Shown piece after piece: positions 1 through 8,557 of a stretch of DNA of 64,000 bases (its first letter is position 1; every line of letters begins with the position of its first letter). Location: NCBI GenBank assembly GCA_036741235.1, contig DAINSQ010000004.1:12394-76393 (forward strand), given 5' to 3'. Made by a program: the position numbers and the translations under genes. Below the pieces are notes generated by a model. It was not told where the DNA came from. It saw only the letters and a program-made list of their open reading frames with translations, and searched no databases. This stretch comes from JABWBR01 sp036741235 (GTDB taxonomy: Bacteria > Bacteroidota > Bacteroidia > Chitinophagales > Saprospiraceae).

Positions 1-2412
1 GGCAGCGCCTCTACCATCATGGGGTATGCAGGTATTTGCAGCCCCAACGTTCAAAGCAATAGCGACGATTATTTCCACGCCATCAGCTTACAGGAAATCG
101 GCAACTTCGTAGCCTTTGGCAGCGGCAATTCCTGCGATACCCCGCTGCCGTTTGTCAATAACCCACCCACGGTAGGCGCCGGCAATGACCGCATTATCCC
201 GGTTTCAACGCCGTTTATGCTCACCGCTTCGGCCAATGACCCCGACGGACACCCGCTCACTTATTGTTGGGAACAATGGGATAATGAAGCAGGCGACATG
301 CCGCCACAAACTACCAACACGCAAGGCCCCATGTTCCGCACTTTTGACCCCAACAGCTCGGCTACCCGCTATTTTCCTCGTTTGCAAGACCTGGTCAATA
401 ATGTCTCCCCCACCTGGGAAGTACTGCCATCGGTGGGCCGCGATATGGAATTCAGAGTCACGGTACGCGATAATAACGGCGCAGCAGGTTGCACGGCAGA
501 AGACAACATGACAGTAACTACGGCAGCAGGTATCGGCCCCTTCCTGGTTACCGCCCCAAATACGGGAAGTACAGTGTGGACAGAAGGGCAATTTGAACAA
601 GTTACCTGGAATGTAGTCAATACGACGACAGCGCCGGTAAGTTGCAGCCTTGTTGACATATTCCTGTCTTATGACGGCGGCTTTACCTACCCTGCCCAAT
701 TAGCCAATAACCTGCCTAATAACGGCGTCGCTTCGGTATTGGTACCAGCAGGAACTACCACAACAGCGAGGGTGATGGTCAAAGCCGAAGGCAATATCTT
801 TTTTGATATTTCAAATGCCAATTTTACTATCGTTGCAGGCGCCGCCGACTTCTCCGTCGGCGCAACCCCGGTCAGTATTACAGCCTGCCCGCCCAATGAC
901 GCAGTGTATACCATTAATACAGGATCTTTTGGCGGCTTTTCAGGAAATGTGACTTTGTCGCTTACTGGCGCGCCGATGGGAACAACGCATACTTTCAGCG
1001 TCAACCCCGTCATTGCCGGCAATTCGAGCACTCTGACCATTGGCAATCTGGCAGCCCTGGCGCCCGGCGCTTACAACATGGAAGTATGGGGTTCCGGCAG
1101 CACGGGACTTAGATCCATTGCTATCGAGCTAAATGTATCAGAATACCCTGGTATACCCTCCGGCATTACCCCTGCTAACGGAGCTACAGACCATACCATC
1201 GTACCTGTTTTTACATGGTCTACTTCATCAAATACAATCCAATACTCGGTTGAGCTTTCTTCCAGCCCTGTATTTTCCACTATTTCTGCAAGCACAACCA
1301 CTGCCGGCACGACCTGGTCGCCGGAACTTGAACTGCAACCGCTGACTACCTATTATTGGAGGGTGCGAGGTATGAACACCTGCGGCAATGGCAACTGGTC
1401 GGCGGTTTCGTCATTTACTACCGTTCCCTGTTTTACTTATACTAGCGCCAACGTGCCGGTAACTATTCCATCTTCAGGTTCGCCAACAGTGACCTCCACC
1501 CTGAATATCACCGACGCAGGCATTGCGACCGACCTCAACGTCGTCAACCTTAGCGGCACGCATACCTGGATAAACGACCTGGCCATCGACCTCATCGGCC
1601 CCGACAATACCACAGTCACCCTGTTTGCCCAAATTTGCGACGACGAGGACAATTTCAACATCAACTTCAGCGATCAGGCGGCATCTTCCAACTATCCCTG
1701 CCCGCCCACCGACGGCGGCGCCTACCGCCCTCAAAATCCGCTAAGTCCATTCAACAATAAGTCGATTACAGGTATATGGACCCTGCGAGTCCGCGATTTA
1801 TTCAACCAGGACGGCGGCCAGCTACAGAGTTGGGGCATCAGGGTATGCCCCTCGGGTTCTTCATTGTTACCCGTTGAATGGCTGTCTTTTTACGTGCTGG
1901 CACTTGAAGATCATGGGAGTATCCGGCTCAATTGGGCTACTGCAGCCGAGTTTAACAATGCCGGTTTTCAGATAGAGCGAAAAACAGATAATGAATCTGA
2001 ATTTGCGACTATTGCGTGGATAGACAGCAAAGGCAACGAAGGAGTGTCTCAGCACTACGAATGGACTGACCTGTCCGCACAGCGCGGATTGCGTTACTAC
2101 TACCGATTGCGACAACTCGACTACGACGGCAAAGAAAGTTATTCGCCAGTACGCACTGCCGAATTGACATCCAGTGACGACGAATGCCGGCTCACCTGGC
2201 TGCCGGCCCAAAACATGTTATTACTGGGCTGCCCTGAAAGAACTACATCCCCGGCCACTTGCATCATATATAATATGCAAGGGCAACAGTTGTCTTCAAT
2301 AAATATTGGCACTGATACGCACTCATTAAATCTGGATGAATTGCCCTCCGGCGTTTATCTGGCGGTAATAATAACAGGCGCCCATCGGGCATCAATGCGA
2401 ATCGCTAAATAA
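1..2412 (+). CDS. Secreted reprolysin-like metalloprotease, C-terminal part, T9SS cargo (5' truncated)
   Basis: The reading frame is open from base 1, so the gene starts outside the window; the first in-frame ATG (base 19) is internal. The opening residues GSASTIMGYAGIC match the segment that follows the HExxHxxGHxxG zinc site in Bacteroidota M12B/reprolysin-like peptidases, so the zinc site itself should lie just upstream. Further on come an Ig/PKD-like region, a fibronectin type III-like domain (about residues 383-475), a proprotein-convertase P-domain (about 477-620, with HTWINDLAIDLIGP and SITGIWTLRVRD) and a C-terminal T9SS sorting domain ending in ASMRIAK. The likely role is an extracellular protease exported by type IX secretion. 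The peptidase family assignment rests on a short N-terminal segment; the P-domain and sorting domain are clear. Confidence 0.82.
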   Translation, partial: GSASTIMGYAGICSPNVQSNSDDYFHAISLQEIGNFVAFGSGNSCDTPLPFVNNPPTVGAGNDRIIPVSTPFMLTASANDPDGHPLTYCWEQWDNEAGDMPPQTTNTQGPMFRTFDPNSSATRYFPRLQDLVNNVSPTWEVLPSVGRDMEFRVTVRDNNGAAGCTAEDNMTVTTAAGIGPFLVTAPNTGSTVWTEGQFEQVTWNVVNTTTAPVSCSLVDIFLSYDGGFTYPAQLANNLPNNGVASVLVPAGTTTTARVMVKAEGNIFFDISNANFTIVAGAADFSVGATPVSITACPPNDAVYTINTGSFGGFSGNVTLSLTGAPMGTTHTFSVNPVIAGNSSTLTIGNLAALAPGAYNMEVWGSGSTGLRSIAIELNVSEYPGIPSGITPANGATDHTIVPVFTWSTSSNTIQYSVELSSSPVFSTISASTTTAGTTWSPELELQPLTTYYWRVRGMNTCGNGNWSAVSSFTTVPCFTYTSANVPVTIPSSGSPTVTSTLNITDAGIATDLNVVNLSGTHTWINDLAIDLIGPDNTTVTLFAQICDDEDNFNINFSDQAASSNYPCPPTDGGAYRPQNPLSPFNNKSITGIWTLRVRDLFNQDGGQLQSWGIRVCPSGSSLLPVEWLSFYVLALEDHGSIRLNWATAAEFNNAGFQIERKTDNESEFATIAWIDSKGNEGVSQHYEWTDLSAQRGLRYYYRLRQLDYDGKESYSPVRTAELTSSDDECRLTWLPAQNMLLLGCPERTTSPATCIIYNMQGQQLSSINIGTDTHSLNLDELPSGVYLAVIITGAHRASMRIAK

Positions 2413-2424
2413 ATATTGTATTTT

Positions 2425-2452
2425 TCACCAGGCCTTAACCGGTGATTTATTA
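2425..2452 (+). terminator. Probable intrinsic terminator after the metalloprotease
   Basis: An imperfect hairpin pairs TCACC at 2425-2429 with GGTGA at 2441-2445 and has extra internal GG/CC pairing. A T-rich stretch (tttattat) follows. It lies 13 bp after the stop codon of the protease gene. Confidence 0.45.
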
Positions 2453-2492
2453 TCATTGTAAATCGCGATGACTGTTATAATAAGAACAAGCC

Positions 2493-3734
2493 ATGGAGAT
2501 TTTTACCATCATTGCCATTTTGACCGTTCTTTCAGCCTCATTTGCATACATCAACACCCGGTTTTTGAAACTGCCTTTTACCATAGGGTTGATGACTATT
2601 GCTATATCCTTTACCCTTATCATTCTGCTTTTAGGCTGGGTCAATCACGAGATACTGGAAGATTCAAAGGCGCTTATCCAGGCAATAGACTTTAAGACCG
2701 TCCTTCTGGATGTAATGCTCAGTTTTTTATTATTTGCCGGAGCGCTTCACACCAAATTGGAATACCTGAAAAAAAATCGATGGCCCATCGCACTCTTTGC
2801 AACATTGGGAATGGTGGTATCGGCTTTCATTGTGGGAATACTGATGTACTTCCTCATGCTCGCATTTAATTATCCGGTGGAATTTATTTACTGCCTGCTT
2901 TTCGGCGCGCTTATATCGCCTACTGATCCCATCGCTGTTTTAGGAATATTAACAAAAGCTAACGCACCCAAGCAACTGGAAACAAAAATCGTCGGCGAAT
3001 CGCTGTTTAATGACGGCATAGGCGTGGTGCTGTTTTTGGTCATATTTGGCATGGCCAAAGAAGGCGTTGAAGCCATCACCTTTTCTCATGTTGCGACTTT
3101 ACTACTCGAAGAAGTGGGAGGCGGCATTGTACTAGGTTTATTGGCAGGCTGGCTGGGTTTTCGCCTCATGAAAACAATCAACCACTATGAGACGGAAGTC
3201 ATGATTACCCTTGCCCTGGTAATGGGCGTATACGAATTGGCCAGCTATCTGCATTTTTCAGGGCCTTTAGCGGTTGTTGTGGCGGGTCTGTTCATCGGCA
3301 ATGCATCTCCTGTCGTCGCCTGGTCAGAAACCACTCAAACCTATGTTGACAAATTCTGGGAACTGATAGATGTTTTTTTAAATGCCATCCTGTTCGTGCT
3401 GATCGGATTTGAACTGCTAATTATTACTTTCAATACGACCTACGTAACACTGGGCTTGCTCGCCATTCCCGCTACGCTATTAGCTCGTTATCTCGCTCTG
3501 GTTGGCCCTATTGCTATCTTCCGCAAAAAACTGGGTTTTGTACCCGGCACAGGGCTTCTCATGACCTGGGGTGGGATCAGAGGCGGTATTTCAATTGCTT
3601 TAGCGCTTTCTCTTGAACAGCAAATGGGGAGGGATTTATTTCTAACCGTAACTTACATTATTGTGATTTTCTCTATTCTCGGCCAGGGTTTGACTATCGG
3701 GCCCTTGGTAAAGAGAATAGTAAAACGAGCATAG
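2493..3734 (+). CDS. Na+/H+ antiporter, CPA1 (NhaP-like) family
   Basis: A 413-residue integral membrane protein with about 12 hydrophobic segments, the normal size of the membrane domain of bacterial CPA1 exchangers. Family motifs are visible: SPTDPIAVLGIL, with the Asp expected in the ion-binding ND/PTDP motif, then GESLFNDGIGVVLF, and the late GGIRGGISIALALSL segment. It probably exchanges cytoplasmic Na+ (or K+) for protons and contributes to pH and salt homeostasis. There is no long soluble C-terminal regulatory tail. The ATG at 2493 directly precedes the first hydrophobic helix. The gene stands alone and converges on the next gene with 1 bp between them. Confidence 0.88.
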   Translation: MEIFTIIAILTVLSASFAYINTRFLKLPFTIGLMTIAISFTLIILLLGWVNHEILEDSKALIQAIDFKTVLLDVMLSFLLFAGALHTKLEYLKKNRWPIALFATLGMVVSAFIVGILMYFLMLAFNYPVEFIYCLLFGALISPTDPIAVLGILTKANAPKQLETKIVGESLFNDGIGVVLFLVIFGMAKEGVEAITFSHVATLLLEEVGGGIVLGLLAGWLGFRLMKTINHYETEVMITLALVMGVYELASYLHFSGPLAVVVAGLFIGNASPVVAWSETTQTYVDKFWELIDVFLNAILFVLIGFELLIITFNTTYVTLGLLAIPATLLARYLALVGPIAIFRKKLGFVPGTGLLMTWGGIRGGISIALALSLEQQMGRDLFLTVTYIIVIFSILGQGLTIGPLVKRIVKRA

Positions 3735-3735
3735 T

Positions 3736-4362
3736 TTAATACGCAATCGCCACGCGCCGGCGCAGGTATAAGTCTTCCTCCGCACACTCAAGCATCAAAT
3801 CGGCCACATCGGCAAAGCGAATAGCGGTTGCATTGGGGAGCGCCTTTTCTGCCTGGTGGCGATATTGCCCTGTGCGTTCTCCCGCCTGCATCATCGGCGG
3901 GCAGATAAACGTCCAATCCAGCCCGCTGTTTGTCAATAACTCATAGGAAAGATAATGCGCGGCTGAAATTTCTTTGAGAAAATCGGGAAAATCCGGCATA
4001 TCGCGTACCAGGTGCGTATCGTCGGCTTCCAGGATACCGGCGCCGCCAATACCCAGCAATCGCTTGACGCCCGATTGCTTGGCCGCCTCAATAAGGCGTT
4101 GCATACCCTGATACAATACGTTGAGCCCCCCGCTGCGAGGGCCTATGGCCGACAAAACTGCGTCGTGACCGGCCATGGCGGCATCAAGATTATCGCTCAA
4201 CATGATATCCCCCTGAATCAATTGAAATTCAGGATTCATAATATCCATTTCCTTGCGCGAATAAGCCGTCACCTTATGGCCGGCTTCAAGTGCAAACTGA
4301 ACCAGATAGCTCCCCGTGTGTCCACTTGCCCCTACAATAAATAGTTTTTTTGAAATGCTCAT
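3736..4362 (-). CDS. NAD(P)-binding Rossmann protein, NmrA/atypical SDR type
   Basis: The frame is open further upstream, but I place the start at 4362, giving 208 residues beginning MSISKKLFIVGASGHTGSYL. This puts the GASGHTG dinucleotide-binding loop at the usual distance from the N-terminus. The body (QGDIMLSDNLDAAMAGHDAVLSAIGPRSG) resembles the NAD(P)H-binding atypical short-chain dehydrogenase family that includes flavin reductase-like and NmrA-like proteins. There is no classical YxxxK active site, so it may be a reductase acting on another cofactor or a redox sensor. Substrate is unknown. It is a single gene, divergent from prs. Confidence 0.75.
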   Translation of the reverse strand: MSISKKLFIVGASGHTGSYLVQFALEAGHKVTAYSRKEMDIMNPEFQLIQGDIMLSDNLDAAMAGHDAVLSAIGPRSGGLNVLYQGMQRLIEAAKQSGVKRLLGIGGAGILEADDTHLVRDMPDFPDFLKEISAAHYLSYELLTNSGLDWTFICPPMMQAGERTGQYRHQAEKALPNATAIRFADVADLMLECAEEDLYLRRRVAIAY

Positions 4363-4511
4363 GTGTCTGGCGACTTTATGCAAATATAAGGATTTATGAG
4401 GGGGAATCTCAAGTTGACCGGTATTGAACCGCATAAAGCCGAAATTATTTTTACCTTTACGCGACAATTCTTCAATGCGGTTTTATCAAATCCATCTGAT
4501 TATTCTCTTGT

Positions 4512-5456
4512 ATGGCAACTCCAAAATTAGAGGTTAAGCTCTTTTCTGGTATCGCATCGCGTTATCTGGCAGAGGCAATTGCAAAAGACTATGGCCAAAA
4601 CCTGGGTGATATCGTTGTAAATCGCTTCAGCGACGGCGAAATGCAACCCGTGATCAATGAATCGGTCAGGGGAGCCTATTTGTTTTTTATTCAATCAACT
4701 TTTCCGCCTACCGACAACCTGATGGAAATGCTACTGATGATTGATGCCGCCAAACGCGCTTCGGCAGGCTATATCACGGCAGTAATCCCCTACTTCGGAT
4801 ATGCCCGGCAGGATCGCAAAGACAAACCCAGGGTACCCATCTCCGCCAAACTTATCGCCAACCTGCTGCAGGCTGCCGGCGTTAACCGTATTATGACCAT
4901 GGACCTGCACGCCGATCAAATCCAGGGCTTTTTCGATATCCCGGTTGACCACCTCAAAAGCGAGGCCATCTATATCCCTTACTTGAAAGAACAGGATCTC
5001 TCCAATGTTATTTTTGCCTCTCCTGATGTCGGCGGCGTCAAACGCGCGCGTACCTATGCCAAATACTTCGCCAAAGACCTGGTTATCTGTGACAAGTACC
5101 GCAAAAAGGCTAACGAAGTATCCGAAATGACCGTCATAGGCGATGTAAAAGGCGCCGATGTAATCCTTGTTGACGACTTGGTGGATACCGCAGGCACCCT
5201 CTGCAGGGCCGCGCAAATTATTATGGAAAAAGGCGCCAACAGCGTACGCGCCCTATGCACCCACCCCATCCTGTCGGGAAAAGCATATGAGAATATTGAT
5301 TCTTCCATGTTGCATGAACTGATTGTGTGCGATACAATACCGCTGCGCCAACAATCTCCAAAAATTAATGTGCTGTCTACTTCCAAGTTGTTTGCACGCG
5401 CCATTCGAAATATGCACGAACACCGTTCAATTTCTGCACTGTTTGTTGATGGATAA
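4512..5456 (+). CDS. prs: Ribose-phosphate pyrophosphokinase
   Basis: This 314-residue protein makes PRPP from ribose 5-phosphate and ATP, feeding nucleotide, His and Trp synthesis in the cytoplasm. Diagnostic motifs are present: SDGEMQPVINESVRG near the N-terminus, PYFGYARQDRK (ATP-binding flexible loop), the metal-binding MDLHADQIQGFF, and the PRPP loop DVILVDDLVDTAGTL. Length and motif order are those of class I PRPP synthetases. It is followed 56 bp later by rplY, an order found in many bacteria. The rplY promoter appears to lie inside the last codons of this gene. Confidence 0.97.
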   Translation: MATPKLEVKLFSGIASRYLAEAIAKDYGQNLGDIVVNRFSDGEMQPVINESVRGAYLFFIQSTFPPTDNLMEMLLMIDAAKRASAGYITAVIPYFGYARQDRKDKPRVPISAKLIANLLQAAGVNRIMTMDLHADQIQGFFDIPVDHLKSEAIYIPYLKEQDLSNVIFASPDVGGVKRARTYAKYFAKDLVICDKYRKKANEVSEMTVIGDVKGADVILVDDLVDTAGTLCRAAQIIMEKGANSVRALCTHPILSGKAYENIDSSMLHELIVCDTIPLRQQSPKINVLSTSKLFARAIRNMHEHRSISALFVDG

Positions 5457-5476
5457 TCAAAAAAACGCTATCTTTG
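5446..5476 (+). promoter_or_regulatory. Bacteroidota-type promoter for rplY
   Basis: TTG at 5446-5448 (with TTTG at 5442-5445 just before it) is separated by 20 bp from a perfect TAnnTTTG -7 element, TATCTTTG, at 5469-5476. This matches the primary sigma consensus of the phylum. The -33 element overlaps the last codons of prs. Confidence 0.7.
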
Positions 5477-5512
5477 CGCGCATTTTTTTAACTAAATAAA
5501 ATTTCGCTTACC

Positions 5513-6097
5513 ATGGAAGTAGTTGCAATCAAGGGGCAGGGCCGCGAAGGCCTGGGAAAAAAAGCCGCCAAGGCAGCCCGCAACAATGGCCGTATCCCCT
5601 GCGTAATGTACGGAGGCGGTGAAGCAGTTCATTTTACGACGTCCCCCACAGAAGTTAAAAACCTGGTATATTCAGGTGATTTCAAGCTTGCGGAAATTGA
5701 AGTCGACGGTGTATCGCACAAATGTATCCTCAAAGCTATCCAGTTCCACCCGGTTAATGAGGCCATTTTGCACATCGACTTTCTGCGCCTCATCGGTGGC
5801 CACCCTGTAAAAGTTGAGGTGCCCCTCCGCTTTAAAGGTACTGCCTCCGGCGTGAAAGCAGGCGGTAAGCTCCTCCAAACCGTCCGCAAAGTAAAAATCA
5901 AAACTACTCCGGAACACCTGGTAGACGAATTGTCGGTAGACATCAGCCACCTCGAATTGGGCCAGTCTATCCGTATTCGCGATATCAAGCCCACCGAAGG
6001 CGTTGAGATCATCAACTCCCCGGGTATTCCTATCGCTACTATCGAAATTCCGCGCGCACTGCGTAGCGCAGCTACCACCGCCGAAAAGAAGAAATAA
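5513..6097 (+). CDS. rplY: Large ribosomal subunit protein bL25 (CTC/TL5 long form)
   Basis: A 194-residue protein with the N-terminal L25 5S rRNA-binding domain (GQGREGLGKKAAKAARNNGRIPCVMYGG) and the C-terminal TL5/CTC beta domain (VEVPLRFKGTASGVKAGG, DISHLELGQSIRIRD). It binds 5S rRNA in the large ribosomal subunit. The long two-domain form is usual outside gammaproteobacteria. The peptidyl-tRNA hydrolase gene that often follows rplY is not here. Confidence 0.96.
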   Translation: MEVVAIKGQGREGLGKKAAKAARNNGRIPCVMYGGGEAVHFTTSPTEVKNLVYSGDFKLAEIEVDGVSHKCILKAIQFHPVNEAILHIDFLRLIGGHPVKVEVPLRFKGTASGVKAGGKLLQTVRKVKIKTTPEHLVDELSVDISHLELGQSIRIRDIKPTEGVEIINSPGIPIATIEIPRALRSAATTAEKKK

Positions 6098-6101
6098 TCA
6101 C

Positions 6102-6141
6102 AGGGGCGTCTCGTTTGACCGGGGCGCCCTCTCTATTTTTT
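6102..6141 (+). terminator. Probable intrinsic terminator of rplY
   Basis: A G/C-rich imperfect stem (GGGGCG at 6103-6108 with CGCCC at 6125-6129) is followed by CTCTATTTTTT, ending 9 bp before the GTG start of the next gene. Confidence 0.5.
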
Positions 6142-6150
6142 CCCGCATAA

Positions 6151-6924
6151 GTGCAGCACCTCCGCGTCAGCTTAGTCCAGGCCGATCTCCACTGGGAAAA
6201 CAAAGCCGCCAATCTAGATGCCCTCTCCAGGCGCATAACTCCGCTTTACGGCCATACCGACCTCATTGTTTTACCCGAAATGTTTACTACGGGGTTCTCT
6301 ATGCATCCCGAAACCCTGGCAGAACCTACCCAGGGCGCTACGCTCGCATGGATGATGCAACACGCAGCCAACAGTAACGCAGTGGTAACTGGAAGTTTTA
6401 TAGCCCTTGAAGACAACAAGCACTACAATCGCCTGGTGTGGATGCAACCCGACGGCGTATATTTCACCTACGACAAACGCCACCTGTTCACCTTGGCCGG
6501 CGAACACTACCATTATACCCCCGGCAATAACCGCCTTGTAGTGGAGTGGAAAGGCTGGAAAATTATGCCTTTGATCTGCTACGACCTCCGATTCCCCGTG
6601 TGGAGCCGAAATAACGTCAACTACGACCTGCTGCTCTATGTTGCTAATTTCCCCGAACGTCGCAACCACGCATGGAAATCGCTACTTGTAGCCAGAGCCA
6701 TCGAAAATCAAACTTATACCATTGGCGATAACCGCGAAGGCGCCGACGGCAACGATATCTATCACTAAGGCGACTCCATGCTGGTCGATTATCAAGGCTT
6801 TGTTTTGTACCAATTAGCACACCACGAAGGCGTCTTTACTACTACGCTAAATCGCAATTTGCAGCTTGATTTTAGAAAAAAATTCAATTTTTTAGCCGAT
6901 CAGGATTTTTTTTCAATATACTGA
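6151..6924 (+). pseudogene. Omega-amidase (YafV/Nit2-like) gene interrupted by an in-frame TAA
   Basis: Starts with GTG at 6151 (QHLRVSLVQADLHWENKAAN). It has the nitrilase-superfamily catalytic triad: Glu in LPEMFTTGFSM, Lys in YDKRHLFTLAGE, Cys in PLICYDLRFPVWSR. These suit the omega-amidase that deamidates 2-oxoglutaramate and 2-oxosuccinamate. The frame stops at TAA 6766-6768, after GADGNDIYH. The same frame then continues without a shift through GDSMLVDYQG to a natural TGA at 6922-6924. Those 51 codons match the family C-terminus (in E. coli YafV the region reads GNGHHYRGDS). A single base change, for example TCA to TAA, explains the break. It is either a recent nonsense mutation or a base-call error; the 205-residue product would lack the last part of the fold. 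Confidence 0.85.
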
Positions 6925-6980
6925 TTGTCAAAAAGTTAAACCAAATTGTGGAAAACTTTTTCCGTAATTAGTTGCGCTTT

Positions 6981-7014
6981 TTGTTAGAAATACAAATTTA
7001 ATTCTATACTTTCG
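6981..7014 (+). promoter_or_regulatory. Possible promoter of the NlpC/P60 gene
   Basis: TTG at 6981-6983 and TACTTTCG at 7007-7014 (one mismatch to TAnnTTTG) lie 23 bp apart, slightly wide. A long 5' leader follows. It contains GCCGAAGC (7033-7040) and its complement GCTTCGGC (7079-7086), which could fold in the transcript. Confidence 0.35.
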
Positions 7015-7155
7015 CACTGTTACAACATTTGAGCCGAAGCAAAAACTCAACTTAATCCCACCCTGAACATATCCGTAAGCTTCGGCGCCAAAGCTTGTCT
7101 GTGTTATCTTCAATTGCTCACAGAAAGCTATATGGTTGGATAAAACTCATGGGAA

Positions 7156-7785
7156 ATGTCAGATTCACACAGTTGCAGGGGTATCATGTTACTCCTCTTA
7201 TTCTTTGCACTCACTAGCTCTGTTATTGCAAACACCCCTTCAGGGGGCGACAGCACCACGGTAGAAAGCACCGCCAGTAAAGCGCTCTTGCGCACTGAAA
7301 TTGTCAATTACGCCAAGGAACTACTCGGCACACGTTATCGCTACGCAGGCCGTACACCGGCAGGTTTCGATTGCTCAGGCCTCACTTATTATGTGATGCG
7401 CCATTTCGAAGTTGGCCTTTCCAACTGCTCCCGCGCACAAATCAATGATGGCATTAAGGTTACGCTTGACAACGTCAAAGCCGGCGACCTGATTTTCTTC
7501 AAGCGCTACCGCAACCGCATTTCGCACGTAGCTATGGTAGTTGAAAAAAATGAAGAGGGCGTCTTTATTATCCACAGTACATCCCGCGGCGTTGTTATTG
7601 ACAACCTGTCAAAGTCGAAATACTGGCGCCCGAAAGTATGCGGGGCTCGCGACGTATTGGCCAATAGAGACCTCCCGGTAGCAGAATTGCTTGCGCGCCG
7701 CGCAGAAGAGATAAAAGCAGCTCAGCAGGAAAAGCTCAAAACTCTGGCGCCTCAGGCGTTTTATATGTTGTACGCGGCGCGTTAA
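7156..7785 (+). CDS. NlpC/P60 family cell-wall endopeptidase (C40)
   Basis: A 209-residue protein with an N-terminal hydrophobic signal (about residues 10-26, ending near VIANT). One catalytic domain follows. Cys73 lies in GFDCSGLTYYVM, His124 in ISHVAMVVE and His140 in VFIIHSTSRG, the Cys-His-His arrangement of NlpC/P60 enzymes. It likely cleaves gamma-D-Glu-diamino acid bonds in peptidoglycan stem peptides in the periplasm. There is no SH3 or LysM targeting domain, only a charged C-terminal helix (ELLARRAEEIKAAQQEKLK). The start at 7156 gives a short polar n-region; the ATG at 7186 would also leave a signal-like segment. Confidence 0.88.
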   Translation: MSDSHSCRGIMLLLLFFALTSSVIANTPSGGDSTTVESTASKALLRTEIVNYAKELLGTRYRYAGRTPAGFDCSGLTYYVMRHFEVGLSNCSRAQINDGIKVTLDNVKAGDLIFFKRYRNRISHVAMVVEKNEEGVFIIHSTSRGVVIDNLSKSKYWRPKVCGARDVLANRDLPVAELLARRAEEIKAAQQEKLKTLAPQAFYMLYAAR

Positions 7786-7820
7786 GCCGCCACTTGCACT
7801 CCGATCGCTTATCAACACTC

Positions 7821-7860
7821 GAGGGCGCTCTCCGTTATCCGGAGAGCGCCCTCTGTATAA
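7821..7860 (+). terminator. Strong hairpin terminator between nlpC and adk
   Basis: Perfect 14-bp arms (GAGGGCGCTCTCCG at 7821-7834 and its complement at 7840-7853) surround a 5-nt loop. The tail is only weakly T-rich (tgtataaat), so efficiency is uncertain. It would also work as a transcript-stabilising structure. Confidence 0.6.
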
Positions 7861-7878
7861 ATGCCTTCCCCTGCCGCC

Positions 7879-7912
7879 TTGTCGCCCAATTAATAAAAAC
7901 TTACTATTTTTG
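7879..7912 (+). promoter_or_regulatory. Promoter of adk
   Basis: A perfect TAnnTTTG -7 element, TATTTTTG, lies at 7905-7912, with TTG at 7879-7881 23 bp upstream. It lies 66 bp before the adk ATG. Confidence 0.55.
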
Positions 7913-7977
7913 CCCCACTACATATGAACGCCCTTTCGAAACATATCAGGATTAATTGTACAAAACGCATTTAGACA

Positions 7978-8550
7978 ATGATTAATCTTATCCTCTTTGG
8001 CCCTCCCGGTTCGGGAAAAGGTACGCAGGCAACTCAACTGGTTGACCGCTATCGCGTATTGCACATTTCTACAGGTGATCTGTTTCGTTATGAAATGGGC
8101 AATAATACGCCGCTAGGACTAAAAGCCAAAAGCTATATCGAGAAGGGCGAACTTGTCCCCGACGAGGTAACAATCGGTATGCTCCAAAATAAAGTTGACG
8201 CACACCCGGAAGCGGAGGGCTATATATTTGACGGATTTCCTCGCACTATTCCTCAAGCGGAAGCCCTCGACGCTTTCCTGGCAGGCCGAGGCCAATCTAT
8301 ATCAAGGCTGATCATGCTGGATGTGCCCGATGAGGAGATTATCAAACGTATTTTGGGCCGGGGCGCTACCTCTGGCCGCGCCGATGACCTGGATGCCGAC
8401 ATTATTCAAAACAGGATCGATGTGTATAAACAACAAACATCTCCGGTATTCGATTTTTATGCGCAAACAGGCAAATCAGTTAAGGTAGACGGGGTAGGCG
8501 GTATTGACGATATCTTCAACCGCCTGTGCGCCGTTATTGACACCATCTAG
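7978..8550 (+). CDS. adk: Adenylate kinase (short-LID form)
   Basis: Interconverts ATP plus AMP and 2 ADP in the cytoplasm. This 190-residue protein begins with the P-loop GPPGSGKGTQ, followed by the AMP-binding segment HISTGDLFRYE and DGFPRTIPQAEAL. The LID region (GRGATSGRADDLDADIIQNR) is short and has no zinc-binding cysteines, as is common in Bacteroidota. The gene converges with the metallophosphatase gene, 7 bp away. Confidence 0.96.
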   Translation: MINLILFGPPGSGKGTQATQLVDRYRVLHISTGDLFRYEMGNNTPLGLKAKSYIEKGELVPDEVTIGMLQNKVDAHPEAEGYIFDGFPRTIPQAEALDAFLAGRGQSISRLIMLDVPDEEIIKRILGRGATSGRADDLDADIIQNRIDVYKQQTSPVFDFYAQTGKSVKVDGVGGIDDIFNRLCAVIDTI

Positions 8551-8557
8551 CCTTTTT

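Noticed and set aside
6766..6768. Programmed readthrough or recoding at the omega-amidase TAA
   Set aside because: TAA is the stop least prone to readthrough, there is no downstream structure or context motif, and a point mutation explains it more simply.
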